Below, piece by piece: positions 9,455-16,736 of a DNA stretch of 64,000 bases. A program made the position numbers and the translations under genes. The first letter of the stretch is position 1; the number at the start of each line of letters is the position of its first letter. The notes under the pieces are model-generated. The model searched no databases. It saw only the letters and a list, made by a program, of their open reading frames with translations, and was not told the origin of the DNA. The DNA lies in contig MKVF01000021.1 in NCBI GenBank assembly GCA_001899145.1, positions 310,001 to 374,000 on the forward strand, read 5' to 3'. This stretch comes from Flavobacteriia bacterium 40-80. Lineage in GTDB: Bacteria > Bacteroidota > Bacteroidia > Flavobacteriales_D > Crocinitomicaceae.

Positions 9455-10029
9455 TGTGCCTGAGTTTTGTTTGCTTTATATTGTTTCCACCAATCCCAGA
9501 AAGCGTTGGCAGCTAAGACAGTTAAAAATAGAAATAAAATGGCAGAATTTTTTAATCCGGTCTGAAGATAAATGTAAATACAGACTATATCAATGATAAA
9601 AAGGTAAATCCACGATTCCATTATTTTTTTGCTGATCATATACGAGGCAATCAGGCAGAAGATAAAGTTAGCCGCGTCCAGATAAGCGAGTCGCTGGACA
9701 GTATATTTTTCCGCGAGAAAAGCTAAAATAAACGTCAATACCGTCCCGAGAATAATTACAGGAATATTTTTCCAGCCGTAAAAGCGGAATGTTTTCCCAT
9801 GGCGATCTTTCCTCCATTCGAACCAGCCGTAAACTGCTATCAGAACATACGAAAAATGGAGCAGCGAAAAAAAATACAGTTGAACTTTCAGATTGATATA
9901 CACGTACAGGGAAGAGCTTATAATAGCGAACAGCCAGCCGATGATTTTATTTCTTCCTGCCAGAAAGGTATAAAGCAGGCTGGTAATTACCGCAATAATT
10001 TCAATAATGTTGTCACTGGTTATTTCCAA
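9451..10029 (-). CDS. pnuC: Nicotinamide mononucleotide/riboside transporter PnuC
   Basis: A 192-residue protein with about seven transmembrane helices. The PnuC hallmarks are a Y-G-W-x-x-W segment (VYGWFEW, about 66-72) and aromatic residues along the pore. PnuC proteins carry vitamin B3 compounds (nicotinamide riboside) by facilitated diffusion driven by intracellular phosphorylation. There is no NadR-type kinase beside it here. Related transporters for thiamine (PnuT) or riboflavin (PnuX) share the fold, so the vitamin is inferred. No riboswitch was noticed upstream. Confidence 0.85.
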   Translation of the reverse strand: MEITSDNIIEIIAVITSLLYTFLAGRNKIIGWLFAIISSSLYVYINLKVQLYFFSLLHFSYVLIAVYGWFEWRKDRHGKTFRFYGWKNIPVIILGTVLTFILAFLAEKYTVQRLAYLDAANFIFCLIASYMISKKIMESWIYLFIIDIVCIYIYLQTGLKNSAILFLFLTVLAANAFWDWWKQYKANKTQAQ

Positions 10030-10079
10030 ACAATTGTATTTTTACGCAAAGAAAACTAAAATCTTCATCCTGACAATAG

Positions 10080-10913
10080 ATGAAACACTGGAATTACTTT
10101 ATTATTGGATTGAAATCGTATGTGAAAGCTGCTGAGTATATTGTTAAAAACAAGGTCTACTGGTATGCGCTTTTTCCTGCGGTTCTGATGCTGGGAATTT
10201 ATAAATTCGGAGATTTTCTGCTGCAACACCGTTTTGAAGTGGAATTAAAAACGCTGAATGACATCATCTGGTATCAGGTATTGCTGCTGCTGGAATTATC
10301 TATTGCGATTTTATTTATGCAGTTTTCCAAATATCTGGTAGTTACAATTTTATCTCCCCTGCTTTCCTATATTTCAGTAAAGACGGAGTTTACGCTGACA
10401 GGAAACAAATATCCGTTTAACCGTCAGGAATTTATCTGGCAGATCCGGAGAGGGATTATTCTTGTTGTGCGTAATATTTTCTGGCAATATTCCATTTTCC
10501 TGCTTATTTTTCTGATCTGTTCATTTTTCTGGGATGATGTGGAGGCTTCACCTTTATTTTATCTCACCTATCTGGTCGGTTTTTACTATTATGGTTTTAG
10601 CTTTCTGGATTACATCAACGAAAGGAAAAAGATGAGTATTTATTCAAGCATCAGCCTGATGAAAAAATATGCAGCAATGACGTTTTCAATTGGGATGATT
10701 TATTCATTGCTGATCCTGCTTCCTGTAGATTTGGGAGCTTTATTTGACTGGTCCACGTTTTCAATTGATCCGATCGGAAAAATAGAGGAGTTTATTGCTC
10801 ATCTGATCCTATGGGTTTGTGCATCCTTTGCTCCGATTCTGGCAACGATTGCCTCTACAATCTGTATGCACGATGTATTTGACCTCAAGAAAGAAACGAT
10901 TGATTTTGATTAG
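10080..10913 (+). CDS. EI24-domain (CysZ-like) membrane protein
   Basis: A 277-residue inner-membrane protein with long hydrophobic hairpins near residues 30-60, 75-100, 130-160, 165-180, 200-225 and 240-262. The opening FIIGLKSYVKAAEYIVKN and the PLLSYISVKTE segment fit the EI24/CysZ family, whose best-known member takes up sulfate. No cysteine-biosynthesis genes lie near, so I do not assign sulfate transport. It is divergent from pnuC, with 50 bases between the start codons. Confidence 0.75.
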   Translation: MKHWNYFIIGLKSYVKAAEYIVKNKVYWYALFPAVLMLGIYKFGDFLLQHRFEVELKTLNDIIWYQVLLLLELSIAILFMQFSKYLVVTILSPLLSYISVKTEFTLTGNKYPFNRQEFIWQIRRGIILVVRNIFWQYSIFLLIFLICSFFWDDVEASPLFYLTYLVGFYYYGFSFLDYINERKKMSIYSSISLMKKYAAMTFSIGMIYSLLILLPVDLGALFDWSTFSIDPIGKIEEFIAHLILWVCASFAPILATIASTICMHDVFDLKKETIDFD

Positions 10914-10998
10914 GAAATTTCCGTAATGATTAATATGGAGCAAAAAGTGACCAATGGATTTCTTTTTTAAGAAATTATGATAAATCTTATTTGTCCGG

Positions 10999-11688
10999 TT
11001 ACGGTGTTGAAATCGAAACGGGAAGAATTTTTCCGTTAAAGAAAGCTGCTCCGTTTTTGGAAAAATCCACAATGTAATTTGCCATCTCTGCAGGTCGTGT
11101 TGGTGCAATATAACCCGGAAATGCCTGTTCTAGCATTTCTGTTTGTACAGCTCCAAGACAAAGACAATTCATCTTAATATTAGTTGCCTTATACTCTTCT
11201 GCGAATAATTCCGTGAAATTGCATAATGCAGCTTTGGAGGAGGAATAGGCTGCAAGTCCCGGAAACTTCATAGTCCCCTGAAATCCGCCCATGGAAGAAA
11301 TATTGACAATGTGCAGGCCATTTTCAGCAGCTTTTTTTACGACTTCCTGAGTCAGAAGCATTATACCTATAATATTTGTCTGGTAGGATGTTAAAATATC
11401 CTGATAAGTAAGATTTTCGAAAGGTTTGTTAACCAGGTATCCGGCGTTGTTTATCAGAATATCCACTGTTCCGGCTTCCTCAAGGACAGATTGCATTTGC
11501 GCTGTGATGTCCGGTTTTGAAACATCTACTTTTCTGCAATATACATTTTGAAATTCGTCTAATTTTCCGGTTCCCTGATGAAAGCGGGAGAGTGCCCATA
11601 CTTTGTTGGCAGAATCTGCCGCAAATTGTCTGACGATTTCCAGGCCGATTCCCTGGCTGCTTCCTACAACGATAATTGTTCTACTCAT
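10999..11688 (-). CDS. Short-chain dehydrogenase/reductase
   Basis: A 229-residue Rossmann-fold oxidoreductase of the classical SDR family. The cofactor loop is VGSSQGIG (8-15), the NNAG motif is at 80-83, the catalytic serine is near 131-132, and Y148 and K152 form YxxxK. It overlaps the upstream 2Fe-2S reductase by eight bases, so the two reductases and this enzyme form one operon. Substrate unknown. Confidence 0.9.
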   Translation of the reverse strand: MSRTIIVVGSSQGIGLEIVRQFAADSANKVWALSRFHQGTGKLDEFQNVYCRKVDVSKPDITAQMQSVLEEAGTVDILINNAGYLVNKPFENLTYQDILTSYQTNIIGIMLLTQEVVKKAAENGLHIVNISSMGGFQGTMKFPGLAAYSSSKAALCNFTELFAEEYKATNIKMNCLCLGAVQTEMLEQAFPGYIAPTRPAEMANYIVDFSKNGAAFFNGKILPVSISTP

Positions 11689-12754
11689 CGAATGAAACGA
11701 TTAGTTTTTCAGAGGTAGGATAAGCCTGACAGCTTAAAATGTATCCTTTTTGGATCTCAGAATCGGTCAGTGTGAAATTGATACGCATTTCTGCCGACCC
11801 TTCAATGATTTTACATTTACAGGAACTGCAAACACCTCCACGACACGAATAAGGAGCATCAGCTCCGTTTTCAAGTGCTTTCTGAAGTACGTTTGTTGTG
11901 CTGTCCATTTCAAAAGAAAATTCTTCCTGATCAACAATCACTTTAGCAGCTACCTTTCCTTTGTAGCCTTCTTTTGGAAGCTCTATTTTAGATTCATCTA
12001 CTTTTGCCTCAAACAATTCAAAGTGAATTTTCTTCTCCGGAACGCCAAATGTGGTCAATGCGCTTTTGGTGCTCTCCACCATTTCCTGTGGTCCACAAAT
12101 ATAAAAAGCATCGGCTCTCAGTATAGGAAGATCCGCTTTAACCAGATCCATAACCGCTTCCTTAGTCAATCTTCCCTCAAATGCACCTTCTACCTTTTCT
12201 CTTGAGTAATAGTAAGCTTGTTTTACAGCAGTTAATACTGCCAGCTCATCGCGAAACATGGTAGACTGAACAGATTGATTTCCGTAATACAGCTGCATTT
12301 GCTGGTTGTTCTTCTGTGCGGCTTTAGCAATGGAAAGAATGGGTGTAATACCACTTCCTGCTGCGAAAGCGATAATGGTGGAAGCTTCCTTGTTCCACTT
12401 GAAGTTTCCCATTGGCCCGGAAATCCATATTTCATCACCAGCATTAAGTTCATCAACGGCATAGGTGGAAAAAAGACCGTTTTCAATCTTTTTAATCCCG
12501 ACAGCCAGTTCTTCATCTGTTCCGCTACAGATCGAGTAGGATCGGCGGATGTCTTGTTTGTTTAATTTTACGGCTAAATTGATATATTGTCCCGGCGTGA
12601 ATTCAAATGCAGCTTTTAGTTCAGCTGGAATATCGAAAATCAATTTCACGCTGTCGGCAGTAAGTCTGATTTTTTCTTTAATCGTTACCGTGTGGAAACC
12701 TTTAGGTGCAGCCAGCTGGTCTTCTTTCTTTTTAAAAATGCTAAATAATCCCAT
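11681..12754 (-). CDS. PaaE-like ferredoxin reductase (FAD, NAD(P)H, 2Fe-2S), copy 1
   Basis: A 357-residue three-domain electron-transfer protein. It has an FAD-binding barrel (about 20-125, with the RRSYSIC flavin motif), an NAD(P)H-binding domain (about 125-240, with AAGSGITPI) and a C-terminal plant-type 2Fe-2S domain with C304, C309, C312 and C342. This is the architecture of PaaE, the reductase of the phenylacetyl-CoA epoxidase, and of related oxygenase reductases. No paaABCD genes are in the window, so the electron acceptor is unknown. It follows a paralogue by seven bases. Confidence 0.88.
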   Translation of the reverse strand: MGLFSIFKKKEDQLAAPKGFHTVTIKEKIRLTADSVKLIFDIPAELKAAFEFTPGQYINLAVKLNKQDIRRSYSICSGTDEELAVGIKKIENGLFSTYAVDELNAGDEIWISGPMGNFKWNKEASTIIAFAAGSGITPILSIAKAAQKNNQQMQLYYGNQSVQSTMFRDELAVLTAVKQAYYYSREKVEGAFEGRLTKEAVMDLVKADLPILRADAFYICGPQEMVESTKSALTTFGVPEKKIHFELFEAKVDESKIELPKEGYKGKVAAKVIVDQEEFSFEMDSTTNVLQKALENGADAPYSCRGGVCSSCKCKIIEGSAEMRINFTLTDSEIQKGYILSCQAYPTSEKLIVSFDE

Positions 12755-12761
12755 TCATCAA

Positions 12762-13817
12762 TTAATCATCAAATGATACTATCAGTTTTTCTGTAGTAGG
12801 ATGTGCCTGACAGGTTAAGATATAGCCGTTTGCCACTTCATCGGCATCCAACGCGTAATTAACGTCCATCCGGGCATTTCCTTCCAGAATTTTTGCCTTG
12901 CATGTACAGCAGACGCCTCCCTTGCAAGAGAAAGGCAGATCCGCGCCGGCAGCAATTGCCGCGTCCAGAACATTCTGTCCGGATTCCATGGAAAGGTCGA
13001 ATACGTCTCCATCCAGGATTACCCGGATATTAGACTGAATTTGTGGTTGATTATCGTCTGTTTTTTTGACAATGTTTGTTCCGAACAATTCGAAATGAAC
13101 ATTTTTTTCAGAAACATTATTCTCCAAACAGACTTTCTTCACATCCAATACCATCTCTTCCGGCCCACAAACAAATACTTCATCAATTGCAGTGCCTTTT
13201 AAGAAAGCATTCAGAAGTGTCTGAAACTTTTCCGCGTTAATTCTTCCTTTTTGAATGGTATTCCCCAAACTTTCGCGGGAAAGTACATGAACCACCCGGA
13301 AGTTTTCTATATACTTGTTTTTAAGTGCTTCGATCTGTTCCCGGAAAATGATGGAGCCAAAACCTCTGTTTCCGTAGAACAGGGTCACATTGCTGTTCGG
13401 TTCTTTCATCAGGATCTCCTTTGCCAGAGAAATAATCGGCGTGATACCGCTGCCCACCGCTACCAATACATATTCTTTGGTGTTTTTTTCATCCAGATCA
13501 ACTGTAAAATTCCCCATCGGAGTCATTACCTCCAGAATATCATTTACTTTCAGTGAAGTATTTGCAAAGGAAGAAAAACGCCCGTTGTCCACTTGTTTAA
13601 CAGCAACTCTCCACTCGTTTTCAAAAGGTGAGGAGCACAAAGAGTAGGAACGTCTGATTTCCTCTCCTTCAATTATTGTCTTTAAGCTCAGGTATTGTCC
13701 CGGCTTAAAAGTGTATTCTGCTATTAGTTCCTGGGGTATTTCAAAAGCAATAGAAACACATTCGTCTGTTTCCCTGCGAATGTCTTTGATTACAAGTGGA
13801 TGAAACTTTGGAGTCAT
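12762..13817 (-). CDS. PaaE-like ferredoxin reductase (FAD, NAD(P)H, 2Fe-2S), copy 2
   Basis: A 351-residue paralogue of the next gene, with the same order: FAD domain with RRSYSLC, NAD domain with AVGSGITPI, and a C-terminal 2Fe-2S domain with C298, C303, C306 and C336. The second cysteine is followed by another cysteine (CKGGVCCTC), unlike copy 1. I chose the ATG at 13815-13817, because a TAATTTTG promoter element lies at 13836-13843 and a start 30 bases higher would lie upstream of it. First gene of the three-gene reductase operon. Confidence 0.88.
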   Translation of the reverse strand: MTPKFHPLVIKDIRRETDECVSIAFEIPQELIAEYTFKPGQYLSLKTIIEGEEIRRSYSLCSSPFENEWRVAVKQVDNGRFSSFANTSLKVNDILEVMTPMGNFTVDLDEKNTKEYVLVAVGSGITPIISLAKEILMKEPNSNVTLFYGNRGFGSIIFREQIEALKNKYIENFRVVHVLSRESLGNTIQKGRINAEKFQTLLNAFLKGTAIDEVFVCGPEEMVLDVKKVCLENNVSEKNVHFELFGTNIVKKTDDNQPQIQSNIRVILDGDVFDLSMESGQNVLDAAIAAGADLPFSCKGGVCCTCKAKILEGNARMDVNYALDADEVANGYILTCQAHPTTEKLIVSFDD

Positions 13818-13835
13818 TTTTCGATATTTGATACG

Positions 13836-13843
13836 CAAAATTA
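13836..13843 (-). promoter_or_regulatory. -7 element of the reductase operon promoter
   Basis: On the minus strand the sequence reads TAATTTTG, matching the Bacteroidota -7 consensus TAnnTTTG, 18 bases before the chosen start codon. A TTTG lies 15 bases upstream, shorter than the usual spacing, so only the -7 box is well supported. Confidence 0.45.
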
Positions 13844-13888
13844 ACAAATTATCGCTATCAAATTATACGAATCTGCAAAGTTTCAAAT

Positions 13889-14767
13889 TTAAACACCGGC
13901 AATAAACGAAGTCATTGTCAGTGAACCTGCAACAGCGATGTCATTGAAGATTTTTATTTCTTCGTTTTTATCAATTGTTCCTAAAGTGTACATTAAAGGA
14001 TAATAATGATCCGGAGTCGGGATGGCCAGCTGAAAAGCCTGACCGTATTTCTGGTAATCAAACAGAGCTGTAAATTCATGACCGGTGACCAGCGCTTTCA
14101 TTTTTTCATTTGCTTCGATAGCCCAGTCATAACCAAAAGGGCTGTTTATTTTGTCCCAGGCAACCATCCTCAGGTTGTGAACTATATTTCCGCTGCCTAC
14201 AATTAAAACACCTTTATTCCGCAATTTTTTAAGGTATTGTGCGATTTCAAAATGATAAGAAGCAGGTTTTCTGTAATCAATGCTGATTTGAATAACAGGA
14301 ACATCCGCCAGCGGATACATGTGTTTTAAAACAGACCACGTACCATGATCCAGTCCCCATTCGAAATCCAGGTGCATTAAATCCTCCGGAAAAAGCTTTT
14401 GTGTTTCTTTTGCCAGCTCAGGTAATCCCGGTGCGGGATATTGAACATCGAACAACGCCTGAGGAAAACCGCCAAAATCATGGATCGTTACCGGATTTTC
14501 AACAGCTGTAACGTAAGTTCCGTTGGTGAGCCAGTGTGCGGAAACACATATAATCGCTTTGGGCTTTTCAAATGTTCCGGCGACTTTGGACCATTCTCTT
14601 GAAAATACGTTCTCTTCAATTGCGTTCATCGGAGAACCGTGGCCGACAAATAGCACAGGCATTTTTTTCGCTGTTGTTTTTTCATCGAATAGCCATTGTA
14701 ATGAACTGAGTCCAAAAAGTGTAAGTGTGCCTCCTGCTGCCATTTTTAAAAATTGTTTTCTTTCCAT
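13889..14767 (-). CDS. 4,5-DOPA extradiol dioxygenase-like protein (LigB superfamily), probably exported
   Basis: A 292-residue protein with the class III extradiol dioxygenase fold. Metal-binding candidates are H43 (in GHGSPMNA) and H78 (in SAHW), with a third histidine probably among H96 (IHDFGG), H141 (DHGTW) and the PDHYYP segment near residue 250. It resembles YgiD/DODA proteins, which open catechol rings such as DOPA. The first 35 residues are an added leader: RKQFLK followed by a hydrophobic stretch, similar to a Tat or Sec signal. The E. coli homologue has no such leader, so a periplasmic location is inferred. Natural substrate unknown. Confidence 0.82.
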   Translation of the reverse strand: MERKQFLKMAAGGTLTLFGLSSLQWLFDEKTTAKKMPVLFVGHGSPMNAIEENVFSREWSKVAGTFEKPKAIICVSAHWLTNGTYVTAVENPVTIHDFGGFPQALFDVQYPAPGLPELAKETQKLFPEDLMHLDFEWGLDHGTWSVLKHMYPLADVPVIQISIDYRKPASYHFEIAQYLKKLRNKGVLIVGSGNIVHNLRMVAWDKINSPFGYDWAIEANEKMKALVTGHEFTALFDYQKYGQAFQLAIPTPDHYYPLMYTLGTIDKNEEIKIFNDIAVAGSLTMTSFIAGV

Positions 14768-14942
14768 TGTTTGTTGGTAACAAGGTAAATGTAATTAAAA
14801 TATTTTACAGGGTAAATATTATTAACGATTCATTGTATAATTACCGTTTTACAAAAAGTACAAAGACATAAAAATGAATGTTAGGCAGGGAATTCCTCAC
14901 TATATTAACGGATGGGTATTACAAAACTTTAGAAAGTACAAA

Positions 14943-14974
14943 TTTGCTTATAAAGAGTAATACCGTTATATTTG
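14943..14974 (+). promoter_or_regulatory. Bacteroidota-type promoter of the ybaB operon
   Basis: TTTG (14943-14946), a 20-nt spacer and TATATTTG (14967-14974), matching the Bacteroidota -33/-7 consensus. Transcription should begin about seven bases further on, near 14981, only 14 bases before the ATG at 14995. This fixes that ATG as the YbaB start. Confidence 0.65.
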
Positions 14975-14994
14975 AGAGATTAAAATCAAGAAAT

Positions 14995-15294
14995 ATGTTC
15001 GGACCTGATCAATTGGCCTTAATGCAGGAAATGCAGCGAAAACTGGAGGAGAGTAAAGTCAGATTAGCTAACAGTACGGTAGAAGGAGAAGCCGGAAACG
15101 GCCTGATCAGAGTGACGCTTTCCGGAGACAGAAAATTGAAAAAGCTCGAAATTAATGCTGACCTTCACAACTTTGATAAAGACGACCTGGAAGATTTAAT
15201 TTCTGTTGCGCTGTCGAAAGCGCTGGAAAAGGCAGATGCTTTGAATGAGACAGAAATGGCGCAATCGGCAAGTCAGTTTTTACCCAAATTTTAA
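14995..15294 (+). CDS. YbaB/EbfC family nucleoid-associated protein
   Basis: A 99-residue protein of the YbaB/EbfC family, small dimers that bind DNA with little sequence preference. The N-terminal helix (LMQEMQRKLEESK) and the central strands (VTLSGDRKLKKLEI) followed by a DLEDLI helix match the family. An in-frame ATG 117 bases upstream is rejected, because the promoter at 14943-14974 would lie inside that extension. The next gene begins five bases after the stop. In many bacteria ybaB sits with dnaX and recR; that is not so here. Confidence 0.88.
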   Translation: MFGPDQLALMQEMQRKLEESKVRLANSTVEGEAGNGLIRVTLSGDRKLKKLEINADLHNFDKDDLEDLISVALSKALEKADALNETEMAQSASQFLPKF

Positions 15295-15298
15295 CTTT

Positions 15299-15871
15299 AT
15301 GAGGAAGGATGAACTACGAAAAATATTTTTGGAAAAAAGAGCGCAGCTGAGCGATTTAGAAACATTTGAATTGACAAGAGAAATCAGCGGGCAGGTGTTT
15401 GAAAATTTTTCTTTTGCAAATAAGACCGTTAGTTTATTTCTTTCTATTACCAATAAAAAAGAAGTAAATACCTCTTTGATTCTGAGGGAGCTACTGGATG
15501 ATAATTGCAGGATAGCCATTCCGAGATCAGATTTTTCCACTTCTGAAATAGAACATTTTCTGTACGAAGGAGAGGAGCAGCTGGAGATCAATAAATACGG
15601 CATACCTGAACCTCAATATGGAACAACAGTTCGTCCGGAAGAATTTGATATTGTGTTTGTCCCGCTTTTATGCTTTGATGAGAAAGGATACAGAGTAGGT
15701 TACGGAAAAGGCTTTTACGACCGGTTTTTGTCGCAATGTAAAAAGGAATGTATGATCATTGGATTGAGCTTCTTTGAAGCGGTAGAGGAAATCGAAGGAA
15801 TACACGAAAACGATGTTCCATTGCAGTATTGTGTGACACCGCATCATTTATATCATTTCGATGGAGAATAA
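15299..15871 (+). CDS. 5-formyltetrahydrofolate cyclo-ligase
   Basis: A 190-residue enzyme that converts 5-formyl-THF to 5,10-methenyl-THF with ATP, returning folate to one-carbon metabolism. The family signature near the C-terminal third is clear: FVPLLCFDEKGYRVGYGKGFYDRF, with the GxGxGxYDR-like loop. The N-terminal helix R-K-x-x-R (about 8-14) is also typical. The start is the ATG at 15299; an earlier in-frame start would overlap ybaB by 50 bases. It overlaps the small membrane gene at its 3' end. Confidence 0.93.
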   Translation: MRKDELRKIFLEKRAQLSDLETFELTREISGQVFENFSFANKTVSLFLSITNKKEVNTSLILRELLDDNCRIAIPRSDFSTSEIEHFLYEGEEQLEINKYGIPEPQYGTTVRPEEFDIVFVPLLCFDEKGYRVGYGKGFYDRFLSQCKKECMIIGLSFFEAVEEIEGIHENDVPLQYCVTPHHLYHFDGE

Positions 15872-16016
15872 ACATCAGGGAAAATTCCATTTGCTGACTA
15901 TTTTTTTGATTCCTACATTGATCATTTCTTTTGCTTTCATTAAGAACTACTACCTTTTAGCAGCTTTGGTAGTAGTTGCAATAATTCTTGTGTATTATGT
16001 TTTTAAGAAATTATAG
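15861..16016 (+). CDS. Small membrane protein, 51 residues
   Basis: A short reading frame that starts inside the last codons of the cyclo-ligase gene (11-base overlap) and ends 20 bases into the next gene. The product begins MENKHQGKF and then has two hydrophobic stretches (about 11-27 and 31-47) separated by KNYY, with a KK end, a plausible two-helix membrane hairpin. The overlap on both sides and the composition favour a real, translationally coupled gene, but I recognise no family. Confidence 0.5.
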   Translation: MENKHQGKFHLLTIFLIPTLIISFAFIKNYYLLAALVVVAIILVYYVFKKL

Positions 16017-16572
16017 ATCCGTTTTATTGAAAATCACAGTGATTTTCTTCTTTTTCATTTCATTTTCAGGAACTGGTTACCAGGAAGCCAGGCCGGTTTT
16101 TGGTGTTGCTTTTGGGTATAACCAGATGAATGAATTTTATCATCTTGTAGCTTATCAGCGGGTTGGGAGCAATCTTATTAATAAGCGGATTTTGAGAAGA
16201 GATGAGTTCATCTACTATTTTTCAGGTTTTTATCCAAGTAAGTATAATCCAAACAGAATCAATTATTTTGATAAATATGAGATCTGGGGAGGAATTTATG
16301 TTGATTCGCTTTCCGGAGAAAAAATTCCGTATTGTCCTGCGCTTGATTCTCTATGGAAAATCCGTTATTCAGAATATCCTGTCGGTGGAAGCCGTGAGCG
16401 CGGCTGGTCAAACAGTGATCTGAATCCTTCCGGAGGACAAATGCAGTACCTGAATCAGCGTTATCACGTGAAGGATATCCGGAACGAATATATCATTGAT
16501 ACCAATTTCGTGCAGCTACTTCGCGATCTGACAGACAGCCTTTGGATAGAGGAGTACAAGCGTGTAAATTGA
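15997..16572 (+). CDS. Secreted or membrane-anchored protein of unknown function
   Basis: A 191-residue product with a basic N-terminus and a hydrophobic run (about 10-27), a signal peptide or anchor, and then a polar, aromatic-rich body with no motif I recognise. I prefer the ATG at 15997 to a TTG nine bases earlier. It overlaps the small membrane gene by 20 bases and so belongs to the ybaB-cyclo-ligase transcript. Function unknown. Confidence 0.65.
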   Translation: MFLRNYRSVLLKITVIFFFFISFSGTGYQEARPVFGVAFGYNQMNEFYHLVAYQRVGSNLINKRILRRDEFIYYFSGFYPSKYNPNRINYFDKYEIWGGIYVDSLSGEKIPYCPALDSLWKIRYSEYPVGGSRERGWSNSDLNPSGGQMQYLNQRYHVKDIRNEYIIDTNFVQLLRDLTDSLWIEEYKRVN

Positions 16573-16649
16573 TAGAGTAATGTGATGAACATATCTGACT
16601 AACTACAGATGTGTGATCACTTTTTGATATTTGTTGTTCCATAAGGATG

Positions 16650-16712
16650 ACACAGATTATTGAACACGAGTGTATAATCAATTCTCGTACTTTCGATTTT
16701 GTAAATCTGTGT
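16650..16712. repeat. Interrupted inverted repeat between convergent genes
   Basis: ACACAGATT (16650-16658) is matched by its reverse complement AATCTGTGT (16704-16712), and AAGGA and TCCTT lie just outside. It fills much of the 164-base gap between two converging genes. Similar CAGATTAACACAGATT-type sequences are, from memory, scattered in intergenic regions of many bacteria. It could be a repetitive element or a weak bidirectional terminator; there is no U-tract. Confidence 0.4.
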
Positions 16713-16736
16713 TAATCTGGTCCTTGTGACTATAAA

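Noticed and set aside
11750-12205. 151-codon plus-strand frame opposite the first PaaE-like reductase
   Set aside because: The minus strand holds a full FAD/NAD/2Fe-2S protein here; the opposite frame has no family features.
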